A stretch of DNA of 64,000 bases from Deltaproteobacteria bacterium HGW-Deltaproteobacteria-12 (GTDB taxonomy: Bacteria; Desulfobacterota; Syntrophia; Syntrophales; Smithellaceae): assembly GCA_002840565.1 (NCBI GenBank), contig PHBK01000010.1, positions 213,660-277,659 of the forward strand, given 5' to 3'. Under the pieces are notes generated by a model. That model did not search any database and was not told where the DNA came from. It saw nothing but the letters and a program-made list of their open reading frames with translations. Positions 34,587-43,300 of this stretch are shown in pieces; positions within the stretch are counted from its first letter, which is position 1, and each line of letters starts with the position of its first letter. Position numbers and translations under genes: made by a program.

Positions 34587-35705
34587 TTACAATGCCGCAG
34601 AAGCCTGCTCAATCTCATCCCTGACGATGCCTGTGCTGCTTTGGTGAAATTGTTCCAGCGCTTCTTCGGCCTTCCGGCCTCCGATGCGGCCCAGAGCCCA
34701 GGCGATCATACTTTGAACACGCTCGTCGGAATTTTCTTTAAATGCCCGGACAAGGTCGGCGGTGTGGGCGGGATTAAGGCTGTTGCCCATAGCGCGAGCC
34801 GTATTCATTTTCCAGCGCCAGATGTCGGCGGCAGACATATAGAACATATGCGGCCAGATCTTCTGCTGAAAATACGGTTTGTCCATATGCAAAAGACAGG
34901 ACAACTCAAAATCAGCGGCCTTTGCCGCCACACGGCTGTTCATCATCTTCGTTTCCGACATCCAGGGGTTGTTGCGCGGGCAGACATTCTGGCAGCGGTC
35001 ACATCCGTAAACAAACATGCCCATCGGCTCCCGCAGTTCTCGGGGAGTAAGTCCCTCACCATAATACGTTAAATAGGAGATGCAGCGACGCGGATCAATC
35101 TTCCCTCCTCCCTTGAGAGCATGCGTGGGGCATGCCGCGACACAGGCGCTGCGGCACCAGTCCGGACAGCCGATGCCCACTGTCGGTTCATCGGAAGAAA
35201 ATTCCTGATCCACGACAAGAATAATAGGGATTACCAAGGAGCTTGCCCGGGCCACCCTTTTAGCATAAAAAAAGCAGTTCTTGCCAAACGTTCCCAAGCC
35301 GGCCCGGGCTGCCGCCATCCTGTGCGGCAGGTTAAATGGCACTTTGGAGTCAATGCCGTTGTCCCGAAGGAACTGCCGGAAAGCTTTAACCTTCAGTGCC
35401 ATCCCGTCTTTGGTCACGCGGTCATCATCAAGATAGCAGCGGCCGAAATTTCTTTCCAGCTGGGGCGGAAAAGCTTCGGCAAAATAAGATTCCAGCAGCA
35501 CGATGATGGATTTTGCTCCGGGAAGAATGTTTTGGGGATCTGTCCCTTCCACAAGGCTGAAACCGGCTTTTTGAGTCCAGCCATATTCCTGCATGTGATC
35601 CAGCAGGTATTCTTTTTGTGAGACAAAAGGCTCGGCTGTGGTAAATCCGATATCGGCAAATTGCAGCTTCCGGGCCTCCGTGATGATTTCTTGTTTTTTC
35701 AGCAT
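34587..35705 (-). CDS. QueG-like double [4Fe-4S] iron-sulfur protein
   Basis: A 372-residue protein related to epoxyqueuosine reductase (QueG), the cobalamin/Fe-S enzyme that completes queuosine in tRNA. The N-terminal domain includes LPHRMAAARAGLGTFGKN; the ferredoxin part has CPDWCRSACVAACP with spacing C-3-C-3-C-3-C, different from the usual C-2-C-2-C-3-C, and GCDRCQNVCPRN. The C-terminus (about 300-372) has HEAT-like repeats (VQSMIAWALGRIGG). The altered first cluster and HEAT tail suggest a QueG paralogue rather than the enzyme itself. It stands alone on the minus strand. Confidence 0.75.
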   Translation of the reverse strand: MLKKQEIITEARKLQFADIGFTTAEPFVSQKEYLLDHMQEYGWTQKAGFSLVEGTDPQNILPGAKSIIVLLESYFAEAFPPQLERNFGRCYLDDDRVTKDGMALKVKAFRQFLRDNGIDSKVPFNLPHRMAAARAGLGTFGKNCFFYAKRVARASSLVIPIILVVDQEFSSDEPTVGIGCPDWCRSACVAACPTHALKGGGKIDPRRCISYLTYYGEGLTPRELREPMGMFVYGCDRCQNVCPRNNPWMSETKMMNSRVAAKAADFELSCLLHMDKPYFQQKIWPHMFYMSAADIWRWKMNTARAMGNSLNPAHTADLVRAFKENSDERVQSMIAWALGRIGGRKAEEALEQFHQSSTGIVRDEIEQASAAL

Positions 35706-35764
35706 ACTCCTCCGATTCTCAATTAAGTATATGTTGGAAAATTTGACTGTGTTTAATATTTCGG

Positions 35765-38716
35765 TTATTTCAGTTTAAAATCAACCCTGCTCAATTTGAC
35801 CTTTTCCTTTTTCTCGGCGGCGAGTGTCTTCGGCTCAACGATAAATATCTGCGCCGATTTTGCTTCACCTGATTGGAGAAGAAGCTCTTTAATGTTTTCG
35901 GCACGCCGCGCCGCCAACTGGCGCAGATCGCTGTCCGTAACGTTCATATTTGTCATCATCAATTTTTCCATTTCTTCTTTCGGGAGCTTCTTGGGCAAGC
36001 CCACGGCTGTTTGCGGCTTGGCAAATTTCTCCGCATTGTAGGCGAGCGTGAGGTATTTCTCGTATTCTTCGGGCTTTATGGAAATTTGTCCGATAGGCAT
36101 GGCCTCTTCACCTTTGGCGGCTGCTTCCTTAATTTTCTGTGCCTTCAGTTTCCGGTCGAATTCCGCTTTTTTCAGCCCTTCCCTGTCATTTTCCGGATCA
36201 ACGTATCCGGAGATGTCTATTTTCAGTTGCGGCCTCTGCTGGAGTGCTTTGGTGAGCGCGCTGATTTTCTGAAGATTGGCCGCACTGATTTCCGGACTGC
36301 CGTAATCAAACTCTATAAAACTTAACTCTTCGCCGCCGCCGGTGAGCGCCGTCAGAAGAGCAAAGGGAGAGGTGAGCGCCTTGGTGATGAGATTAACTAT
36401 CACCTGCCAGACAATAGGCCAGACGCTGAATTTCGGGTCATCGAGGCTTCCGGAAACAGGAATGTCCAGGTTGATCTGGCCGTTGCGGTCAGTCAGGAGC
36501 GAAACGGCCAGACCGACGGGAGCCTTAATGGCATCGGGACTGGCCACTTTATCACCCAGTGTCAATTGATCAATCAGAATCTTATTCTTCGCGTCCAGCT
36601 TTCTCTTGTCCACCAGATATTCTACAGTGAAAGTCAGCTTGCCCTTCGTAATCGGATGACCGAGATATTTGCTCGAATAGGGGGTAACAGGGCTCAGTTC
36701 AATATCCCGAAACTCGAACTTAACATCAGCGAAAAGGTCTTTGATCAGCGGATTGATTTTACCCGTTATCTCCACGGGAGAGCCGTACCCGAGGTTGCCT
36801 TTCAGGTTGACGTCGGCGCGGGAAATTTCCGTGGTGGAAAGTCCTTTCACAAAGCCTGCCATGTTGAGCATACGGACGGAATAGTTGGGTTTGATCAACC
36901 GGTCGGTGAAATCAATCGTGCCTCCTTGAAATGTGACCGTACCGATTTTAATGTTATCAGTCTTATCATCATGCTTTACTTTCTGTTTTTCTTCCTCTTC
37001 TTTTTTGCCGGCGGACTGCGCCGTGATCTCTCCCCCAGCCTCTTTCTTCTCTCCGCCGCTGAAGATGTTTTGTAAATTAAGAGTGCTGTCGGCGTTAACA
37101 ATTATCCGGACGTAAAAATCAGCCAGCGAGATGCCTTTGATATTAATGAAGAAAGGATTATGGCCAACTTCAACCCCGGCGAAATAGAGCTGCTTCCAAC
37201 TGAGAAAATCATTGGCGTGAGATTCATCGGCAACCGCCAGGTTGGAAATATAAAGTTTGCCTGCGTACTTTATCCGGGGAGCGCCTTTTTCATCGCCGGA
37301 TAAAGAAAATCTGCCGGCAGTCGAGACTGTTCCCTGCTGCACGTTTACTTTAACCAGATCCGTGTAATAGGACTGGAAAGTTCTGATGGCGATGTTTTTC
37401 ACATCCACGTTGAGATCGCCGACCAGCGGCTCCAGGCCGAACTGCCCCTTGACGGCAACTTCCCCTTTTTTATCCACGATCAGCGATAAATCCAGATCGC
37501 CCTTTGCCGCCTTGACGGTAGATAGATTTTTCGCTTTCAATCGCAGAGGAGCAATACGGATAAACGCTTTTTTAGCCGGCGTATCATCCGTAAAGGTCAG
37601 ATTGGAGGCTGTCAGTTCCAGCTCGTCAATTACTATTTTCAGTGGTTTTTTCTGCGGGTCCGCTCTTTTATCGGCTGCCTGGTTCTGCTTCTTTTTCTCT
37701 TTAGTTTGCTCGGCCACCAAATTAAGCAAGTTCAGTTGGCCATCTTTATTGCGTTTGACGGCGAGTTCAATATCCCGGAAGGAAAGACGGGCAAGGTGAA
37801 TATCGGAATTGAGCGGTTCGGCTGAAGCTATGGCGCAGTTGAGCTCCGGCAGCCGTAAAATTTTATTATTTTTCAGGTCATCAAGAACAATTTTGCGCAA
37901 AGCGACATCGCCGGAGATATTAATAACGGGCTGTTTATCCTTGGACATGATAAAATTTATTTTCAGTTTTGTATCCAGGCGAGCTGATTTCAGTTTAAAA
38001 TTCATCTTCACCGGCACATATTTCCAGTAAAAAGGTATGTCCAGATCGCTGATGGCGACATCAAAAACTGTTTCCCGGGAATCATGCAAAGGTTTTGTTT
38101 TGCCCGTAAGCTCAAAAGAATGACCATTGATATTTGCCGAAAATCTCGGTTCCACGTAATTTTTAATATAGTGCTCAATATTGGAAATTACCGGTACCGC
38201 CAGATTCATATCGCGAACAGTATGATTGGTTTTATTGGCATTGTCCCGGAAATCAATGCTGCCGCCGGCGATTTGGATGTTGTTGAGGGAAAAATAAAAA
38301 GGCTGTTCCGAATCAGCCGGTTTTTTTTCCTCCTTAGGCAGTAAATCAGCAAAGTTGTAGGTGCCATCATCCGCGCGCACAACCCCGATATAGGGTTTGG
38401 TAAGCTTTATTTCCTCCATGATCAGTTTTCTCTGGAAAAGTGAAAACGCACCGTGCAGGTTCAAATATAATTCATCAAAAGCAACGAAAGGACTGGTTGA
38501 CGGAGCCGGGTTGCTGATTTTAAAGCCCCGGATGATCACTGACAGGGCGTAGGGATTAATGCTGATTTTTTCGATGGTGACCTGCCTGTGCAGAAGAGCG
38601 GCAAGCTTTTCGACAGCTATTGGCTTAATAACCGCCGGTAGAATGAAAAAGCCGATGATGCCGATAAAAGCAAAAATTGCAATTATCGAGATTAAGATTT
38701 TTTTCCAAAGAGCCAT
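35765..38716 (-). CDS. DUF748 / AsmA-like envelope protein
   Basis: A 983-residue protein with one N-terminal membrane helix (about 7-30) and a very long beta-rich periplasmic region. PVTIEKISINPYALSVIIRGFKI near the start and repeated KGNLGY-/KGKLTF-like strands match the DUF748 (AsmA-like) family, thought to bridge the envelope and carry lipids to the outer membrane. Lys/Glu-rich linkers (about 330-345, 560-580) separate beta blocks. A C-terminal segment (about 815-983) contains LKIDISGYVDPENDREG and RRAENIKELLLQ, resembling an OmpA-like peptidoglycan-binding module. Monocistronic. Confidence 0.8.
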   Translation of the reverse strand: MALWKKILISIIAIFAFIGIIGFFILPAVIKPIAVEKLAALLHRQVTIEKISINPYALSVIIRGFKISNPAPSTSPFVAFDELYLNLHGAFSLFQRKLIMEEIKLTKPYIGVVRADDGTYNFADLLPKEEKKPADSEQPFYFSLNNIQIAGGSIDFRDNANKTNHTVRDMNLAVPVISNIEHYIKNYVEPRFSANINGHSFELTGKTKPLHDSRETVFDVAISDLDIPFYWKYVPVKMNFKLKSARLDTKLKINFIMSKDKQPVINISGDVALRKIVLDDLKNNKILRLPELNCAIASAEPLNSDIHLARLSFRDIELAVKRNKDGQLNLLNLVAEQTKEKKKQNQAADKRADPQKKPLKIVIDELELTASNLTFTDDTPAKKAFIRIAPLRLKAKNLSTVKAAKGDLDLSLIVDKKGEVAVKGQFGLEPLVGDLNVDVKNIAIRTFQSYYTDLVKVNVQQGTVSTAGRFSLSGDEKGAPRIKYAGKLYISNLAVADESHANDFLSWKQLYFAGVEVGHNPFFINIKGISLADFYVRIIVNADSTLNLQNIFSGGEKKEAGGEITAQSAGKKEEEEKQKVKHDDKTDNIKIGTVTFQGGTIDFTDRLIKPNYSVRMLNMAGFVKGLSTTEISRADVNLKGNLGYGSPVEITGKINPLIKDLFADVKFEFRDIELSPVTPYSSKYLGHPITKGKLTFTVEYLVDKRKLDAKNKILIDQLTLGDKVASPDAIKAPVGLAVSLLTDRNGQINLDIPVSGSLDDPKFSVWPIVWQVIVNLITKALTSPFALLTALTGGGEELSFIEFDYGSPEISAANLQKISALTKALQQRPQLKIDISGYVDPENDREGLKKAEFDRKLKAQKIKEAAAKGEEAMPIGQISIKPEEYEKYLTLAYNAEKFAKPQTAVGLPKKLPKEEMEKLMMTNMNVTDSDLRQLAARRAENIKELLLQSGEAKSAQIFIVEPKTLAAEKKEKVKLSRVDFKLK

Positions 38717-38778
38717 AATAAAAACCTTTCTTTAGAAGTTGGATGAAAGATAAACTTTTTATACGGCAAATTGTCGCG

Positions 38779-39228
38779 TTATGATTTATTTTTTGTTAAA
38801 TACTGAGCATCCAGTTTGTCTTTTTCCCTTCCGGTAGCATTTTTATTTTTAATAAGCTTGTCGAGAGAAATAATCGGAAGATCTATTCCTTCGACTTCGA
38901 CAATTATTTTATCGGAGTCTGCTTCATCGTAAGTCACACCGCTAATTTGGGTAATTATGTCTATTCTGCAGGGAGCTACGCCGATCTGGTAAATAATCCC
39001 TTCCTGAGCAAAATCATTGGTATTTATTTGTTCGATTGGTGCGCCAAATCTTTTTAGTGCTTTATATACTTTTAAGGAATTATTATCATTAGCTTTTATC
39101 CAGATATCGATATCACCTGTCGCCCGGGGGTAGCCATGCGCTCCCAAGGCGTATGCTCCGACCAGAATAAAATCAACTTCTTCTTCCTGTAAGAGCTGCA
39201 ACATTTCTTTGTAATCTTTGTTGAGCAT
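38779..39228 (-). CDS. Minimal nucleotidyltransferase (MNT/AbiEii-like)
   Basis: A 149-residue nucleotidyltransferase-fold protein. FILVGAYALGAHGYPRATGDIDIWI contains the G-[GA] loop and the DxD catalytic pair (TGDIDIW); a third Asp is in CRIDIITQ. Such small proteins act as antitoxins or tRNA/protein nucleotidyl modifiers. The usual HEPN toxin is absent; instead a 65-residue gene overlaps its start by 56 bases. GAGGG precedes the ATG. The last residues (KDKLDAQYLTKNK) follow the DUF6036/MNT-like C-terminal helix. Confidence 0.75.
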   Translation of the reverse strand: MLNKDYKEMLQLLQEEEVDFILVGAYALGAHGYPRATGDIDIWIKANDNNSLKVYKALKRFGAPIEQINTNDFAQEGIIYQIGVAPCRIDIITQISGVTYDEADSDKIIVEVEGIDLPIISLDKLIKNKNATGREKDKLDAQYLTKNKS

Positions 39229-39370
39229 TTTGATCCCTCATAAACGACCAGACATTCTCAGTTATTTCCCACATCAGTGAGATCAATTCCGGCATATCAG
39301 CTTTAACATACCCATCATCTTTATCATCATTCATATGCATGCGGGTGATGATTTTCCTGTTAACATCCAT
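39173..39370 (-). CDS. Small protein paired with the nucleotidyltransferase
   Basis: A 65-residue protein, charged, without membrane segments: MDVNRKIITRMHMNDDKDDG and an EITENVWSFMRDQNAQQRLQ helix. It has a strong AGGAGG site upstream of ATG 39370, which supports expression, and its 3' end overlaps the nucleotidyltransferase start in another frame. I do not recognise the family. The layout is that of a two-gene toxin-antitoxin-like unit. The alternative TTG 9 bases earlier is too close to the ribosome site. Confidence 0.5.
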   Translation of the reverse strand: MDVNRKIITRMHMNDDKDDGYVKADMPELISLMWEITENVWSFMRDQNAQQRLQRNVAALTGRRS

Positions 39371-39493
39371 ATGATTCAAACCTCCTTTTACATGTCAAAT
39401 TTAACTTATCAAATTAATTATTGCAATTATTATCTGGAATTGCCTATTGTCATCTTGCTGATTTTTCTATAAGACTATAGTAAAAGAGGAACT

Positions 39494-41875
39494 ATGGCAA
39501 AGCTGACTTTAGGGGAATGGGTTGCCCGTTTAAAGAAAAACAAAAGCTTCCGGCATAACGCTGCTTCTATTGTTGATATTCCGGCCAAAGCTGGTGAGTG
39601 GGAGGATTATCCGGCCTGGGTTAATCCCCGTCTGCGGGCTTTATCAGAGCAGCGCGGCTGTGAAAAGCTCTATAAGCATCAGGCCCAGGCCGTCCGTTTC
39701 ATCCGCAACGGCCGTGATGTTGTTTTGGTGACACCGACTGCCAGCGGGAAAACGCTCTGCTATAATCTGCCCGTGCTGCAAGCCATCCTTGATGAACCGG
39801 AAACGCGTGCCCTGTACCTGTTCCCCACCAAAGCACTCGCCCAGGACCAGATGCATGAAGTTCACTCTCTGATCAGCGACCTGCAAACCGATATTAAAAC
39901 ATTCACCTATGACGGCGACACACCGGACGAGGCCCGCCAGGCCATCCGCCGGCAGGGGCATATTGTTGTTACCAATCCCGATATGCTGCATGCGGGGATT
40001 CTGCCTCATCATACAAAATGGCAGAAGCTTTTCGTCAATTTAAAATACATTGTTATTGATGAACTGCATATTTACCGGGGTATTTTTGGTTCCCATTTTG
40101 CCAATGTTATCCGCAGGCTCACGCGGATTTGCCGTTTTTACGGCGCTAATCCCGTCTTTATCTGCTGTTCGGCAACCGTCGCCAACCCGCGCGAACATGC
40201 CCAAAAAATACTGGAACGCGAAGTGGCTCTTTTGGATAAAAGCGGGGCGCCCACGGCGGCAAAGACGTTTATTCTCTATAATCCGCCGCTGGTCAACCGC
40301 GAACTGGGTATCAGGCAGAGCGCTATGACTCCGGCCCGCAAAATCGCCGCCGATCTGATCGCCAACGATATTCAGACAATTGTCTTTGCCACCAGCCGGT
40401 TGAATGTCGAAGTGCTGACGAAATATCTGAAAGACAAATTCGTGCACACGAAACCAAAAGACGATCATTTTGTCACCGGTTACCGGGGCGGCTATTTGCC
40501 GAATCTGCGCCGCGAAATCGAAAGCGGCCTGCGCACCCGCGAAGTCATGGGTGTCGTCAGTACCAATGCTCTGGAGTTGGGCATTGATATCGGGAATCTG
40601 GAGGCCTGCATCATGGCCGGCTATCCCGGCTCGATTGCCAGCACCTGGCAGCAGGCGGGACGCGCCGGGCGACGCACGGGAATAAGCCTCGCAATCTTAA
40701 TTGCCCGCAGCAATCCGCTCGATCAGTTTATTATGGAAAATCCGGATTACTTCTTTGCCCTCTCGCCGGAACACTGCCGGATTAATCCCGACAACCTGCT
40801 TATTCTGCTGCATCATATTAAAAGTGCGGCCTTCGAATTGCCCTTCGAAAAGGGGGAGAAATTCGGCGGGGAAAATCTCGAGGAATTTCTCCACTATCTG
40901 GAAGAGAAGGAAGTCCTGCATCGCAGCAATGACCGCTGGCACTGGGCAGCCGAAAGCTATCCGGCCGATGAGGTCAGCCTCCGGTCGATCAATCCCGAAA
41001 ATGTTGTCGTTGTGGATACGACCGAGACCGGCCAACACAGGGTGATTGCCGAAGTGGACTGGGACAGCGCCTTTACCGCCCTGCACGACAATGCAATTTA
41101 TCTAATGGAATCAGATCAATATCATGTGGACAAGCTGGATCTTGCCGGCAAGAAAGCCTATGTGCGCAAAGTGGATGTGGATTACTACACAGATGCCATG
41201 ACGTACACCAATGTCCGGGTCATTGATTCGTTTGCCAATCATCAGGACGCAGGAGCCATCGTGGAGCATGGCGAGGTTCAGGTTGTGCGCAAAGTTGTCG
41301 GCTATAAAAAAATCAAGTTTTACACGTCGGAAAATCTGGGCTACGGCGATATTAATCTGCCGGAGAAAGATATGCATACAACCAGCTACTGGTTCACCAT
41401 TCCGCGGCACCGTTTACAGAAACTGAATTTTTCCCCGGCGGAAGTAATTGACGGACTGGCCGGTCTTGCGTATATCCTGCACCATCTGGCGGCAATGTTT
41501 TTAATGGCCGATACGCACGACATCGACCGTTCGCTGGGGGATAAAAGCGGGGAGTGGTTTGTCAGCCAGGGAAAAACAGGCCGCGTCATCACCACGTTCA
41601 GCAATGGACAGAGGGAAGTTACGGATGCCAAAGCGGGTGTAAGGATTGATGAATTTGATCCGACGATCTTCATTTTTGATTCTTATCCCGGCGGGATCGG
41701 ATTTTCGGAGCTCCTGTATTCCGAGCATGCCAACCTGCTTTCCGCCGCGCGCAGCCTTATCGAAAAATGTCCGTGCGCTTACGGCTGCCCCTCCTGCGTG
41801 GGACCGACGCTGGAAGTAGGCAAATCGGCCAAAGAGATAGTGCCCAAAATGGTGGAGCTGATTCTTGGTAAATGA
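39494..41875 (+). CDS. mrfA: DEAD/DEAH-box helicase MrfA (YprA) with DUF1998 domain
   Basis: A 793-residue helicase. Walker A is TPTASGKT (80-87), motif II DELH near residue 190, SAT in CCSATVANP, and motif VI QQAGRAGRR near 400. The C-terminal DUF1998 region ends in a four-Cys Zn site KCPCAYGCPSC. It matches Bacillus subtilis YprA/MrfA, a 3'-5' helicase that works with MrfB in repair of mitomycin-type DNA damage. AGAGGA precedes the ATG. The stop overlaps mrfB by 4 bases. Confidence 0.9.
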   Translation: MAKLTLGEWVARLKKNKSFRHNAASIVDIPAKAGEWEDYPAWVNPRLRALSEQRGCEKLYKHQAQAVRFIRNGRDVVLVTPTASGKTLCYNLPVLQAILDEPETRALYLFPTKALAQDQMHEVHSLISDLQTDIKTFTYDGDTPDEARQAIRRQGHIVVTNPDMLHAGILPHHTKWQKLFVNLKYIVIDELHIYRGIFGSHFANVIRRLTRICRFYGANPVFICCSATVANPREHAQKILEREVALLDKSGAPTAAKTFILYNPPLVNRELGIRQSAMTPARKIAADLIANDIQTIVFATSRLNVEVLTKYLKDKFVHTKPKDDHFVTGYRGGYLPNLRREIESGLRTREVMGVVSTNALELGIDIGNLEACIMAGYPGSIASTWQQAGRAGRRTGISLAILIARSNPLDQFIMENPDYFFALSPEHCRINPDNLLILLHHIKSAAFELPFEKGEKFGGENLEEFLHYLEEKEVLHRSNDRWHWAAESYPADEVSLRSINPENVVVVDTTETGQHRVIAEVDWDSAFTALHDNAIYLMESDQYHVDKLDLAGKKAYVRKVDVDYYTDAMTYTNVRVIDSFANHQDAGAIVEHGEVQVVRKVVGYKKIKFYTSENLGYGDINLPEKDMHTTSYWFTIPRHRLQKLNFSPAEVIDGLAGLAYILHHLAAMFLMADTHDIDRSLGDKSGEWFVSQGKTGRVITTFSNGQREVTDAKAGVRIDEFDPTIFIFDSYPGGIGFSELLYSEHANLLSAARSLIEKCPCAYGCPSCVGPTLEVGKSAKEIVPKMVELILGK

Positions 41876-43179
41876 AATCGATTGAAAAACTAAAACGCCT
41901 GACCGGCGAAAATATCTCCGCGCCGGCCGCACCATCGGCAAAAGATGTTCAGCTCGCCGATCTGCGCCGGAGGATCGAAGCAGTTGTTGCACGCAGGCAG
42001 TCGGCCGGCAAAGCTGCGCAAGAAACGGCCATCGCCAGAGGCAATGCCGGACTTGCACAAATTGTTCCGGGCGAGGAAATCGAAAACGGTCACGGTAAAT
42101 TTTTTCTGGCGAGCGGAGTGCTGCGCGGCGCCAGCCGTCATGGCCATCGCAATATCAGCGAAGCTTTCGGTTTTGATATGGGGGCGGCGGCAATGCTGGC
42201 CAACAACCCCGGCATTGGCGATTTTTCCTGTTCCGATGCCCTGTTTTTGGATACGGAGACGACAGGGCTCGCCGGGGGCACCGGCACAATGGCTTTTCTG
42301 ATCGGCCTGGGCTGGTTTGAGGAAGGGCACTTCCATGTCCGGCAAATTCTGGCGCGCGACTTTGGCGAAGAGGCTGCCGCTCTTACCTATCTTGCCGAAA
42401 TCGCCGGTCAAAAGAAATTTCTGGTGACGTTTAACGGCAAGGCCTTTGACATCAATTTGCTGACAGCCCGTTTTATTCTGAACAGACTGGAGAGCGGCCT
42501 TGCCCTGCTGCCCCATCTGGATTTGCTGCATCCTTCGCGGCGTATTTTGGGGCATCGCCTGGCCAACAGCCGGCTGGTCACACTGGAGGCCGAGGTACTG
42601 GGTGTGCAGCGGGAAGGTGATATACCCGGCTGGGAAATCCCCCAGCGCTATTTCGACTGGCTGAAGAGACGCGATCCCCGCTTGCTGGCCTCAATCTTTG
42701 AGCACAATCGCCTGGACGTAATTTCCATGGCCACGCTTACCGCCCACCTGGTCGACATCATGACGGCGCAGGCCATCGAACAACACTCTCATGCGGATGA
42801 TTATCTGGCCGCCGCCCGTCTTTTATTACATCGCCATAACCTGGCAGGAACCGGCAGAATATTGAACATGTTCCAGGAGCAGAGCTGTACATTTTTTTCT
42901 CTCCAATCGAAAAAGAAACTTGCTCAATTATACAAGCGTACCGGAAGATTAAACGAAGCAGTTCAGATCTGGCAGGACATGACAGCCTGCAGTCCCCCCG
43001 ATTTCCATGCGGTTTCAGAGCTCGCCAAATGGCTGGAACACCATGCGGGTGATTACGCCCGTGCAAAAAATACCGTGGAGAAGTCATTGCTTGAGGACAA
43101 TAATTTCTCGGAAGAAGAAAAGGAATCCCTGCTGCATCGATTGAAGCGGTTAAATGCAAAGGTGGGAGATGGCGGGTAA
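41872..43179 (+). CDS. mrfB: RNase H-like exonuclease MrfB (YprB)
   Basis: A 435-residue protein. FLDTETTGLAGGTGT (first DED pair, near 125) and LVTFNGKAFDINLL (near 185) with a later EHNRLDVISMATL give the DEDD exonuclease signature. The C-terminal third is TPR-like helices (LAQLYKRTGRLNEAVQIWQ). It fits YprB/MrfB, the nuclease partner of MrfA. The overlap with mrfA (ATGA) supports the MrfAB pair. The N-terminal about 40 residues are low complexity (PAAPSA). Confidence 0.85.
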   Translation: MKSIEKLKRLTGENISAPAAPSAKDVQLADLRRRIEAVVARRQSAGKAAQETAIARGNAGLAQIVPGEEIENGHGKFFLASGVLRGASRHGHRNISEAFGFDMGAAAMLANNPGIGDFSCSDALFLDTETTGLAGGTGTMAFLIGLGWFEEGHFHVRQILARDFGEEAAALTYLAEIAGQKKFLVTFNGKAFDINLLTARFILNRLESGLALLPHLDLLHPSRRILGHRLANSRLVTLEAEVLGVQREGDIPGWEIPQRYFDWLKRRDPRLLASIFEHNRLDVISMATLTAHLVDIMTAQAIEQHSHADDYLAAARLLLHRHNLAGTGRILNMFQEQSCTFFSLQSKKKLAQLYKRTGRLNEAVQIWQDMTACSPPDFHAVSELAKWLEHHAGDYARAKNTVEKSLLEDNNFSEEEKESLLHRLKRLNAKVGDGG

Positions 43180-43273
43180 CTTAGAACCCACACACATTAG
43201 ATTCCCAGCGGGTAGGCGTCTGCATAGCTTCGTTATCAATCAGGAGAGAAGCAAAAAAAGGTTTTGTCTTTAC

Positions 43274-43300
43274 GTCTTCAGTCTTCGGCCTTCGGCCTTT
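43274..43300. repeat. CT-rich dispersed repeat at the 3' end of the ligase gene
   Basis: TCTTCAGTCTTCGGCCTTCG followed by GCCTTTT, the same unit as at 6326-6348, overlapping the stop of the AMP-ligase gene. It may have extended that reading frame. Confidence 0.45.

Noticed and set aside
36566..37075. Frame of 169 codons opposite the DUF748 gene
   Set aside because: Antisense shadow with no motifs or ribosome site.
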